DNA from: Streptomyces sp. CHD11
Lineage (GTDB): Bacteria > Actinomycetota > Actinomycetes > Streptomycetales > Streptomycetaceae
Length of the DNA stretch: 64,000 bases
NCBI RefSeq assembly: GCF_018638295.1
Contig: NZ_JABTTS010000010.1
Location: 298,636-362,635, forward strand
Direction of reading: 5' to 3'
The notes beneath the pieces are model-generated. The model was given only the letters and a program-made list of their open reading frames with translations. It had not been told where the DNA came from and did no database searches. The translations under genes and the position numbers were made by a program. The first letter of the stretch is position 1; each line of letters starts with the position of its first letter. Positions 36,300 through 44,887 of this stretch are shown one piece after another.

Positions 36300-37372
36300 G
36301 CGCCCTGCACCTGCTGTTCGCCGCGCTGCTCGTGCTGGCCAACGGCTTCTTCGTCGGCGCGGAGTTCGCGCTGGTCTCGGTCCGCCGCAGCCAGATCGAG
36401 CCGCTCGGCAGCGCCCGGGCCCGCCAGGTGCTGTACGGCCTGGAGCATCTGCCGCGGATGATGGCGGCCGCCCAGTTCGGCATCACCGTCTGCTCGCTCA
36501 CCCTCGGCGCGGTCGCCGAACCGACGGTCGCCCGTCTGCTGGAGCCCGTCTTCGCCTGGATGCACGTACCGCACGGACTGATTCACCCGCTCGGCTACGT
36601 CATCGCGCTCGCCGTCGTCGTCTTCTTCCACCTCGTCATCGGCGAGATGGTCCCGAAGAACCTGGCGATGGCGGCACCGGAGACGGCCGCGCTGTGGCTG
36701 AGCCCGGGCCTGGTCCGGTTCGCCCGCCTGTGCGGGCCGGTCACCGCCGCGCTCGGCGCCTGCGCCCAGGCCGTGCTGCGCCTCTTCCACGTCGAGCCGA
36801 AGGACGAGATCGGGGCCGTCTTCACCAGCGAGCAGCTCAACCGGCTGGTGGAGGACTCCGGCCAGGCGGGCCTCCTGGACCCCGAGGAGGCCGAACGGCT
36901 GGAGGACGCGCTGGAGCTGGGCTCCCGCCCGGTGACCGACGTCCTGCTGGAGGGCGAGTCGCTGGTGACGGTCACCCCCGCGGTCACCCCGGAGCAGATC
37001 GTGGAACTCACCGCCCGCACCGGCTACTCACGCTTCCCGGTGGCCGCGGAGAGCGGCGTCTTCCTGGGCTACCTGCACGTCAAGGACGTACTGGACCTGG
37101 AGGAGCCCGACCGGGCCGTCCCGCGGCACCTCTGGCGCCCCATGCCGACCCTGCGCCCCGAACTCCCCCTGGACGACGCCCTCACCGTGATGCGCCGCGC
37201 CGCGACCCACCTCGCCCAGGTCTCCCGCCCCACCGGCAGGATCCTCGGCCTGGTCGCCCTGGAGGACGTGCTGGAACTCCTGGTGGGCGAGGTGCGCGAC
37301 CCGGCCCACAGAGAGGTGACGCTCACCCCCCAGCGCACCACCGACACCGCCGAGCGGACCCTGACCACCTGA
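36296..37372 (+). CDS. CNNM-type membrane protein (DUF21-CBS), second copy without CorC domain
   Basis: This 358-residue paralogue starts at ATG 36296, overlapping its partner by 4 nt. The DUF21 domain (about 1-190) has LVLANGFFVGAEFALVSVRRSQIE, QFGITVCSLTLG and GEMVPKNLAM. The CBS pair follows (about 205-335: RPVTDVLLEGESLV, LEDVLELLVGEVRDP). The C-terminal CorC_HlyC domain of the partner is missing; the protein ends in a short Thr-rich tail. The two probably form a heteromer. Confidence 0.92.
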   Translation: MSALHLLFAALLVLANGFFVGAEFALVSVRRSQIEPLGSARARQVLYGLEHLPRMMAAAQFGITVCSLTLGAVAEPTVARLLEPVFAWMHVPHGLIHPLGYVIALAVVVFFHLVIGEMVPKNLAMAAPETAALWLSPGLVRFARLCGPVTAALGACAQAVLRLFHVEPKDEIGAVFTSEQLNRLVEDSGQAGLLDPEEAERLEDALELGSRPVTDVLLEGESLVTVTPAVTPEQIVELTARTGYSRFPVAAESGVFLGYLHVKDVLDLEEPDRAVPRHLWRPMPTLRPELPLDDALTVMRRAATHLAQVSRPTGRILGLVALEDVLELLVGEVRDPAHREVTLTPQRTTDTAERTLTT

Positions 37373-37414
37373 CCGCCCGACCACGCGCGCGCCGCCCCCA
37401 CCGCGGGTATTCGT

Positions 37415-37452
37415 GCCTCCCCCGCTCGAGCGAAGCCGAGAGTGGGGGAGGC
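37415..37452. terminator. 13-bp hairpin of a recurrent Streptomyces intergenic type
   Basis: GCCTCCCCC (37415-37423) plus GCTC pairs with GAGT-type bases and GGGGGAGGC (37444-37452), loop GAGCGAAGCCGA. This CCTCCCCC...GGGGGAGG element is, from memory, frequent between Streptomyces genes. Here it separates the convergent CNNM and AAA genes and can terminate both. Confidence 0.6.
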
Positions 37453-37505
37453 GCCCCTTCAGCGGGGCGATCGGCAACCCCGTACGCCGGACTCATGCCG
37501 GCGTT

Positions 37506-39371
37506 TCACACCCCGCCGGAGGGAGGCCCCGCCGGCCCCCGCCCCGACAACACCTCCCCGTACGCCTGCATGAGATCCGGCAGCCGCAACGTCGCCAGAT
37601 CATCCCGGGTCAGCGCCCCCGGATACATCGACAACCGCAGATCCCGGTAGGCACAGCTCTTCTCGTACAGCGTCCGCAGGAACCGGCCGTTCCCCAGCTC
37701 GTCGATCCACCCCTGATCCACCACATGCCCGGCGATCGACCGCAGCTCGTCCAGCGCCTCCTCGTCCCACCCGTCCCCGTTCTCCTCCGCCAGCACCTCA
37801 CCGATCGCGGTCAGCTCCAGCGGCCGGTACGAGGGAAAGTCCACCCGCGTGGTGAAGCGCGACGACAGCCCGGGATTGGCCGCCAGCAACCGGTCCATGC
37901 CCTCCGGATACCCGGCCAGGATCACCACCAGGTGGTCCCGGTTGTCCTCCGCCCGCTTCAACAGCACCTGGAGCGCCTCGTCCCCGTACGCGTCACCCTT
38001 GCCGTAGCCCGAGTTGGACAGCGAGTACGCCTCGTCCACGAACAGCACCCCGCCGAGCGCGGAGTCGATCAGTTCGTTGGCCTTGACGGCCGTCTGCCCG
38101 AGGTACTCACCCACCAGATCCGCCCGCTGGGCCTCCACCAGATGGTCGCCGCCGAGCAGCCCGAGGGCGTAGAAGACCCGGCCCAGAATGCGGGCCACCG
38201 TGGTCTTGCCGGTCCCCGACGGACCGGAGAAGACGAAGTGCCGTTTCGGCGGCTGCACCGGCAGCCCCTGCCCGGACCGCAGCCGGGCCATGTTCAACTG
38301 CGCCGACAGAGCCTTGACCTGACGCTTCACCGGTTCCAGACCCACCATGCGCTCCAGTTCCGCGAGCGCCTCCTCCAGTAACGCCGGATCGGTGGGGCCG
38401 GTCGGCAGCGGCCACGCGGGACCGCCCGCCCGCTCGCGTACCCCCGGGCCGGTGACCGACGGCAGCGGGGCCGGCGGCTGCCCGGGCTCGGACAGCCTGA
38501 GATCACGTCCCTCGTTGCCGAAGAGCGGGTCGAGCGTGTCCGGCCCGTCGACCATGTCACCGGCACCGGCGAGGGTGATCGCGGCGAGGTCGGCGGCATC
38601 GTCGTACCCGTCGCCCTCGGAGATCGCGGCCAGCCGGGCGGAGGTGTCCATGAAGGCCGGATCGACCCGGTGCACCGCCCGGTACAGGGGCAGCGCGGCG
38701 GCGGTGCGGCCGGTCCCCTCGTGGGCGCGGGCCAGCCAGTAGCGCAGCTCCTTGCGCTGCGGCTGCTCGCTGCGGCAGCGCATCAGCGCCGCCGAGAGCA
38801 GCGGTTCGGCCTGCCCGTACATCTCCAGGCGCACCCGGGCCATGCCGCCGAACAGCCCCGCCTCGATGCCCAGTACCGGGTCCTCGACCAGTGAGTCCGT
38901 GTGCCGGACCAACTGCTCCCAGTCCTTGACCAGGTAGGAACGGCAGGCGTGCAGGAAGCGGACCTGCGGATCGGTGTCCACCGGAGGGAGACCGGCCAAC
39001 GCCCGGTCCAGTTCGGGGACATGGCGGCCGTCCAGCCAGTGCGAGGCGTGCGCCAGCAGCAGATCGCGTGGGCTCTCCAGTACCGGTTGCACCCACCAGC
39101 CCAGCCAGTACCAGGAGTTGATGGTGCGCCGGTGCCGCGTGCGCTGCTCTCCGAAGCGCTCGCGATGGCGGAACATCCGCAGCAGCGCGGTCGTCGTGTC
39201 GACCCGCAGCGCGTGCAGGCCGAGCCAGCCGTCGGCCATCCCCGGGTCGATCCGCACCGCCGTCCGGAACTCCTCCTCCGCCTGCGGATAGGCGCCCACG
39301 CTGTAGGCGTCCACGCCTCGCAGCCAGGCGAGGTCGGCCGAGGCCGGCGGGCCCTGCGCGGCGAAGTCCAT
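37506..39371 (-). CDS. AAA+ ATPase of the EccA/CbxX-CfqX type with TPR-like N-terminus
   Basis: This 621-residue protein is read from ATG 39371 (MDFAAQGPPASADLAWL), preceded by GGGGGA; GTG 39383 is an alternative. Residues about 10-290 are helical TPR-like repeats. The CbxX/CfqX AAA domain (about 355-600) has Walker A GPSGTGKTT, Walker B GVLFVDEAYSL, sensor and arginine-finger segments (NPGLSSRF). This is the architecture of EccA, the cytosolic chaperone-like ATPase of type VII secretion, but no EccB-E, EsxA/B or mycosin gene is in the window. A more general remodelling role is equally possible. Confidence 0.85.
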   Translation of the reverse strand: MDFAAQGPPASADLAWLRGVDAYSVGAYPQAEEEFRTAVRIDPGMADGWLGLHALRVDTTTALLRMFRHRERFGEQRTRHRRTINSWYWLGWWVQPVLESPRDLLLAHASHWLDGRHVPELDRALAGLPPVDTDPQVRFLHACRSYLVKDWEQLVRHTDSLVEDPVLGIEAGLFGGMARVRLEMYGQAEPLLSAALMRCRSEQPQRKELRYWLARAHEGTGRTAAALPLYRAVHRVDPAFMDTSARLAAISEGDGYDDAADLAAITLAGAGDMVDGPDTLDPLFGNEGRDLRLSEPGQPPAPLPSVTGPGVRERAGGPAWPLPTGPTDPALLEEALAELERMVGLEPVKRQVKALSAQLNMARLRSGQGLPVQPPKRHFVFSGPSGTGKTTVARILGRVFYALGLLGGDHLVEAQRADLVGEYLGQTAVKANELIDSALGGVLFVDEAYSLSNSGYGKGDAYGDEALQVLLKRAEDNRDHLVVILAGYPEGMDRLLAANPGLSSRFTTRVDFPSYRPLELTAIGEVLAEENGDGWDEEALDELRSIAGHVVDQGWIDELGNGRFLRTLYEKSCAYRDLRLSMYPGALTRDDLATLRLPDLMQAYGEVLSGRGPAGPPSGGV

Positions 39372-39503
39372 CACGTCCCCCACGAACCGTGCCCCCGTCG
39401 GTGTGCCGGCCGGCCCTCGCCCGTCGGCGCCCTTTGGTCGAACCGCTGTACCGCGGACCGGAGTTGCAAGGTGCGCGAAGCCGTGACCGGACGCACCGAG
39501 GGC

Positions 39504-39532
39504 ATCGTACCTGCGGTGGCGTCAGGTCCGAA
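39504..39532 (-). promoter_or_regulatory. Candidate promoter of the EccA-like gene
   Basis: On the minus strand TTCGGA (39532-39527), 17-bp spacer, TACGAT (39509-39504), about 130 bp before the start. Confidence 0.5.
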
Positions 39533-39644
39533 GGGTGCCGTGCGGGTGAGGGAGCGAGGCGGGGCAGCGGAACACCGGCCGGTCGGTGACTCAGGGTGAT
39601 CGTTCCGTGCCGCTGAGCGGTCGAGAATCGCGAAAAGGGCAGAA

Positions 39645-39682
39645 CGAAGCCCCCGATCACGGGGGAACAACCGGGGGCTTCG
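39645..39682 (-). terminator. Attenuator-type terminator hairpin with competing hairpin
   Basis: On the minus strand CGAAGCCCCCG (39682-39672) pairs perfectly over 11 bp with CGGGGGCTTCG (39655-39645), followed by TTCTGCCCTTTT. A competing 6-bp hairpin CCCCCG (39665-39660) / CGGGGG (39655-39650) uses the same right arm, so only one can form. The left arm lies inside codons 11-14 of the short ORF at 39713. Confidence 0.75.
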
Positions 39683-39713
39683 TGTCCGCGGGCGGCTCCG
39701 AAGTGCCGCACAT
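39657..39713 (-). CDS. Leaderless 18-residue leader peptide
   Basis: The frame ATG 39713 to TGA 39657 encodes MCGTSEPPADTKPPVVPP. The -10 element ends 5 nt before the ATG, so the transcript should start at or next to the ATG. Its last third overlaps both arms of a pair of alternative hairpins, and two Pro-Pro pairs fall at codons 13-14 and 17-18, where ribosomes move slowly. This is the design of a ribosome-controlled attenuator. The next gene in the direction of reading is the EccA-like ATPase, about 285 bp after the stop codon. A self-contained small RNA is the alternative. Confidence 0.5.
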   Translation of the reverse strand: MCGTSEPPADTKPPVVPP

Positions 39714-39718
39714 TGAGA

Positions 39719-39747
39719 ACGTAAGACCTGTACGGGCCGCCGGTCAA
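39719..39747 (-). promoter_or_regulatory. Near-consensus promoter of the leader peptide
   Basis: On the minus strand TTGACC (39747-39742), 17-bp spacer, TTACGT (39724-39719). Very close to the housekeeping consensus. Confidence 0.75.
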
Positions 39748-39797
39748 GCGGAGTTGGGGTACTCCGGCAACTCGCCCGAGCGTCGTCCTTCACAGGA

Positions 39798-40418
39798 TCA
39801 CCACACAGCCGATGGTCCGTCACCCTGTGTGAGTGAAGGGGGTGACTCACCTGTCCCGGCAGGCCCCGCGAGTACCTCGTACCCTTCCCCGCACTGCCGC
39901 ACCGACAGGTCCGCGAAGGGACGCGAGGGGTCGCCCGCGAAATGCTCCCGCTCCGCGCGGACCCAGCCCTCCCAGAACTCCCGCTGCTCCTCACCGTCCC
40001 GCGCCCGTCCCCGGGCCCAGGACTCCTCCCGGGACAGATCCATCCAGAGCAGCAGCGCCAGATGCGGACGCAGCGCGCGGCGGCCCGCGCCGACCCCCTC
40101 CACGAGGATCACCGGGGCGGGAGGCAGCGGGCGGGGCGGTCCGAAGCGGCGGGCGATCCAGTCGTAGGGGGAGTAGTACGCCGTCTCCCCCCGGCCGAGC
40201 GGTTCGATCACCTGGCTCAGCAGCCGTTCCGTCCAGCCGAACAGCGCCTGGTGATCGGCGATGTCGTCCAGGCGCAGCACCGGGGCGCCGTCCAGCGCCC
40301 CGGCCAGCTGTTCGGCGAAGGTCGACTTCCCCGAGCCGGCGTGGCCGTCCACCCCGACGAGCCGGACCGGACCGCAGGACGGATCGAGCCGCCGGATGCG
40401 GGAGGCGAGATCGTGCAT
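39798..40418 (-). CDS. Uridine-kinase-like P-loop nucleoside kinase
   Basis: This 206-residue protein starts at ATG 40418 (MHDLASRIRRLDPSCG). The P-loop GVDGHAGSGKST is at about 20-31, RLDDIADHQALFGW follows as the nucleoside-binding part, and PVILVEGVGAGRRALRPHLALLLWMD is the Walker B region of uridine kinase/phosphoribulokinase-like proteins. The substrate is not fixed by sequence. The ribosome-binding site is weak. The last 25 residues look unconserved. Confidence 0.8.
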   Translation of the reverse strand: MHDLASRIRRLDPSCGPVRLVGVDGHAGSGKSTFAEQLAGALDGAPVLRLDDIADHQALFGWTERLLSQVIEPLGRGETAYYSPYDWIARRFGPPRPLPPAPVILVEGVGAGRRALRPHLALLLWMDLSREESWARGRARDGEEQREFWEGWVRAEREHFAGDPSRPFADLSVRQCGEGYEVLAGPAGTGESPPSLTQGDGPSAVW

Positions 40419-40719
40419 GGCTGGTTCCCGGGACTGTGGGGGCGCGGGCTGTGGCTGTCGCCGGGGCTGTGCCTGGGGACGGCGCGGGCGGTGCGGGGCT
40501 GACGGAAGCACTCTAGGCCCCGGTCCGGCGAGGCCCGCCGCGCGTCCCGCCATTGGTCGAGTCCCATGTTGGTCGGACACGGCACGGCCGGGGTGCTGGC
40601 AGGATGCGCCCGGCTGCGTTCATAGTTGGCCCACGCCCGCTCCATCCGGCGGACGTACAGCGTCCGGCCGGCCATGCACTGGTCCTGTCCCGACTCCGAC
40701 ACCTGGGGGTCCTCCACCC
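40419..40719. other. Intergenic region between the kinase and the C39-fold gene
   Basis: About 300 bp between two divergent genes. A minus-strand frame through it (start near 40675) reads ERAWANYERSRAHPA but has no recognised family, so I do not call it. TTCATAGTTG near 40619-40628 is the only AT-richer patch and could hold a -10 for either direction. Confidence 0.4.
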
Positions 40720-42099
40720 ATGAGCAGAGCCGAACTGCCGTCCCGCAGAACCCTCCTGGCCGCGGCAGTAGTCGCCACCGTCGCCGGGAGCGCCGCCCCG
40801 GCGCCCGGTGCCGGTGGCGCCCCGGCACCGGGCGCCACCGGCACCGCGAACGCCGGGCGGCCCGCCGCCCGCACCGTCGACAACCGGGCCTGGACCTCGT
40901 ACACGGACTGGCGCGGTGGCAGCGCCGACGGGACCCGCGCCGTCGCCGGCGCCCGCCCCGGCCTGGTGATCGCGAAAGCCGCCGGAACCACGGATCACAC
41001 CGACCCGCACACCGGCCGCACCTCCACCTGGGCCTACGCCCGCTGGACGTCGCCCGTCCACCGCCTCAGGGTCCCGGCCACGGAGGTCATCACCTCCTGG
41101 AACGCGCACACCCCCGCGGGCACCTGGCTGCAGATCGAGCTGAAGGGCACGTACTCCGACGGCACGGACACCCCCTGGTACGTCATGGGCCGGTGGGCGG
41201 CGGGGGACCAGGACATCCGGCGCAGCTCGGTGGACGGCCAGGGCGACGGCAGGAGCAGTGTCTGGACGGACACCCTCGCCCTCGACGACGCGGGCTCGGG
41301 CCTGCGCCTCGCCTCCTACCGACTGCGCCTCACCCTCCACCGCCGCCCCGGCACCCGCCTCACCCCGACCGTGTGGCGGGCCGGCGCGATGGGCTCCGAC
41401 GTCCCCGACCGGTTCACCGTCCCCGCCTCCACGCCCCGTCCGGCCCGGGAACTGATCGTCCCGCGCTACTCCCAGGAGATCCACAAGGGCCAGTACCCGG
41501 AGTACGACAACGGCGGCGAGGCCTGGTGCAGCCCGACCTCCTCGCAAATGATCATCGAGTACTGGGGTGGCAGGCTCACCCGGGAGCAACTGTCCTGGGT
41601 GGACCCGGCCTACGCCGACCCGCAGGTCTGCCACGCGGCCCGGTACACGTACGACTACCAGTACGAGGGCTGCGGCAACTGGCCGTTCAACGCCGCCTAC
41701 GCCGCGACCTTCGAGGGGCTGCAGGGCGTGGTCACCCGGCTGAGCTCCCTCACCGACCTGGAGACGCTGATCGCGGCGGGCATCCCCGCCATCACTTCGC
41801 AGTCGTTCCTGGAGGAGGAGCTGACCGGGGCGGGATACGGCACCTCCGGGCACCTGATGACCGTGATCGGGTTCACCGCGGACGGTGACGTGATCGCCAA
41901 CGACCCGGCCTCGGACGACAACGCGGCCGTGCGCCGGATCTACCGACGGCGCGAGTGGGAGAACATCTGGCTGCGGACCAAGCGGTACAACGCCTCCGGC
42001 AAGGTCGCCTCAGGCACCGGAGGGGTGTGCTACCTGTACTTCCCGGCACATCCGACCCCGCGCCAGCGCAAGGCGCTCGCGGCGGTGGGCGTGCGCTGA
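40720..42099 (+). CDS. Secreted C39-fold cysteine peptidase family protein (Tat signal)
   Basis: This 459-residue protein starts at ATG 40720 after GGGGG. The N-terminus MSRAELPSRRTLLAAAVVAT has a twin-arginine motif and hydrophobic stretch, so Tat export is likely. Residues about 60-230 form a beta-rich domain, and about 240-455 are a papain-like peptidase C39-type domain with Cys in GEAWCSPTSSQMIIEYWGG, His in TSGHLMTVIGF and Asp/Asn in VIANDPAS. Role unknown; similar proteins are widespread in Streptomyces secretomes. Confidence 0.88.
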   Translation: MSRAELPSRRTLLAAAVVATVAGSAAPAPGAGGAPAPGATGTANAGRPAARTVDNRAWTSYTDWRGGSADGTRAVAGARPGLVIAKAAGTTDHTDPHTGRTSTWAYARWTSPVHRLRVPATEVITSWNAHTPAGTWLQIELKGTYSDGTDTPWYVMGRWAAGDQDIRRSSVDGQGDGRSSVWTDTLALDDAGSGLRLASYRLRLTLHRRPGTRLTPTVWRAGAMGSDVPDRFTVPASTPRPARELIVPRYSQEIHKGQYPEYDNGGEAWCSPTSSQMIIEYWGGRLTREQLSWVDPAYADPQVCHAARYTYDYQYEGCGNWPFNAAYAATFEGLQGVVTRLSSLTDLETLIAAGIPAITSQSFLEEELTGAGYGTSGHLMTVIGFTADGDVIANDPASDDNAAVRRIYRRREWENIWLRTKRYNASGKVASGTGGVCYLYFPAHPTPRQRKALAAVGVR

Positions 42100-42250
42100 G
42101 CCGGTCCGGCGAGCGGGGCCCCGGCCGTCCGGGGCTCCGCCGTCCTGTGACCGATGTCTCGGCCGCGAAAGCCGCCTCCGGTGGCAAGGTGGACATCAGC
42201 CGAAGGGGGAGTCCACGGATTCCACGCACCGCCGAGACCAGCGAGAAGCC

Positions 42251-42391
42251 ATGACCGCGAATGCAGCCACCGTCACCCGCGCCCGCACCGGCGGTCCGCG
42301 GGAGGACGGACCGAAGATCCTCGAGCACGTCATGGGATGGACACTCGTCGTGGTCCTCGCGATGCTCGTGACCCAGCTCGGGATGCTGTAG
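42251..42391 (+). CDS. 46-residue single-span membrane protein (SCO1431 family)
   Basis: ATG 42251 to TAG 42391 encodes 46 residues: a polar N-terminus with GGPREDGPKILEHV and one membrane helix WTLVVVLAMLVTQLGML at the C-terminus. The pattern and its position between a C39-fold gene and a TetR gene match what I remember as the SCO1431 family of tiny Streptomyces membrane proteins. The ribosome-binding site is weak (GAGAAG). Confidence 0.7.
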   Translation: MTANAATVTRARTGGPREDGPKILEHVMGWTLVVVLAMLVTQLGML

Positions 42392-42488
42392 CCCGGCGGC
42401 GGCACGGGGCCGCTCGGACCGGCCCGATGGTCGACCTGTCATACTGCGGCGGGATTGTCCCGCCGCCCGCAGGAGACCTGGGTCGACA

Positions 42489-43151
42489 TTGAACACCAGC
42501 CAGCAGTCCCCCGTGCGTCCACGTCCAGGAGCGCGCGGAAGCCGGCGTTCCTCGACCCGCCGGGCCGAACTCATCGCCATCGGGCGGAGCCTGTTCGCGG
42601 ACACGTCCTACGACGCGCTCTCGATGGATGACATCGCCCGCCAGGCGGGGGTCGCCAAGGGGCTGATCTACTACTACTTCCACTCCAAGCGCGGTTACTA
42701 CCTGGCGATCATCGAGGACTCGGTGGCCGGACTGGTCTCCTACGCGGCCAGCGGAGCCGAACTCCCGCCCGTGGAACGGGTGCAGCGCACCATCGACAGC
42801 TATCTGCGCTACGCCGGGCACAACCAGGCCGCCTATCGCGCGATCGTCAGCGGCGGCGTCGGCTTCGACACCGAGGTGCACGCCATCCGGGACGGGGTGC
42901 GGGAGGCGATCGTCGCGACCATCGCCGAGGGCGCCTACGGCCGTACCGACATCGCCCCGGTGGCACGGATGGGGCTGCTTGCCTGGGTGTGCAGCGTGGA
43001 GGGCGCCACGCTGGCCTGGCTCGACCGAGGCGACCTGACCCGCGAGACGATGCGTGAGCTGCTGGTGAGGACGCTCGGCGGGGCCATGTGCGCCATCGAG
43101 GACCTGGACCCCGCCCACCCGGCTCCTGCGCCCGCCCGCCGCGACGCCTGA
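42489..43151 (+). CDS. TetR-family transcriptional regulator
   Basis: This 220-residue protein starts at TTG 42489 (MNTSQQSPVRPRPGARG), about 12 nt after AGGAGA; this rare start is supported by the lack of any other upstream start. The TetR HTH is at about 25-70 (IGRSLFADTSYDALSMDDIARQAGVAKGLIYYYFHSK). The ligand domain is of the TetR_C type found in lipid-metabolism regulators. Target genes are unknown; the acyl-CoA dehydrogenase at 44888 is nearby but separated by a chitinase gene. Confidence 0.92.
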   Translation: MNTSQQSPVRPRPGARGSRRSSTRRAELIAIGRSLFADTSYDALSMDDIARQAGVAKGLIYYYFHSKRGYYLAIIEDSVAGLVSYAASGAELPPVERVQRTIDSYLRYAGHNQAAYRAIVSGGVGFDTEVHAIRDGVREAIVATIAEGAYGRTDIAPVARMGLLAWVCSVEGATLAWLDRGDLTRETMRELLVRTLGGAMCAIEDLDPAHPAPAPARRDA

Positions 43152-43236
43152 GCGGGGCCGGCCGGACGGTGGGGCGGAGGCCCCCGTGGACCTCCGCCCC
43201 GCCGCCCGCGCCAGAAGGGTCACCGGACCCGAGGGG

Positions 43237-44475
<1,239 letters not shown>

Positions 44476-44514
44476 TCGTGGTCTCCTCGTGGGGGAGGGG
44501 AGCGCGAGTCAGGG

Positions 44515-44553
44515 ACGTCGGGAAGTCGTCGGGAAGTCGTCGGGAGGTCGCTG
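44515..44553 (-). repeat. Short 11-bp tandem repeat in the second chitinase leader
   Basis: On the plus strand AGTCGTCGGGA occurs twice in tandem after ACGTCGGGA and before a degenerate copy (GGTCGCTGTGG). It lies in the roughly 145-nt 5' untranslated region of the chitinase. Confidence 0.5.
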
Positions 44554-44625
44554 TGGGGTCGTCGTGCGGTCGAGGGGGAGAAGCAGTCGATTGGCATGCA
44601 CGCGGTGACTCGCTCGTGGACCAAG

Positions 44626-44666
44626 ACCCTAGGAGGACTAGACCAGTTGGTCAATGGTGCGGACCA
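44626..44666 (-). promoter_or_regulatory. Second chitinase promoter with direct repeats and DasR-like box
   Basis: On the minus strand TTGACC (44654-44649), 17-bp spacer, TAGGGT (44631-44626). Direct repeats TGGTCCGCACCA (44666-44655) and TGGTCTAGTCCT (44645-44634) flank the -35; the second is identical to that of the first chitinase promoter and close to the DasR consensus. Confidence 0.85.
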
Positions 44667-44721
44667 ATGGGAATCGAGCGGGAGGGGGTGAAGGTATCCT
44701 GAAGTGAGCGGTCGTTAACCA

Positions 44722-44750
44722 GTGACTTGCTTCGGCCGATCGGGCATACT
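44722..44750 (+). promoter_or_regulatory. Candidate promoter of the acyl-CoA dehydrogenase gene
   Basis: GTGACT (44722-44727), 17-bp spacer, CATACT (44745-44750), about 138 bp before the start; preceded by GGTCGTTAACC (44710-44720). Confidence 0.45.
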
Positions 44751-44887
44751 CACAGCGCACAGCCGCTGGTCAGCAGCTTCCGAGACCCGGGAATGCGAGC
44801 ATCGGCCAGGCACCGGAACGACCCCGGCGGAGCCGCCCCCACCCAAGGCGCACGCCGATGTGCCCCAACAGGGAGGAGAGCGTCGCC

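Noticed and set aside
39645..39682. tRNA-like or plus-strand terminator at the strong hairpin
   Set aside because: No T- or D-arm; no plus-strand gene ends nearby. The minus-strand reading with promoter and leader ORF explains it better.
40419..40675. Minus-strand frame with ERAWANYERSRAHPA
   Set aside because: Frame overlaps the promoter region of two divergent genes, lacks a ribosome-binding site and a recognised family.
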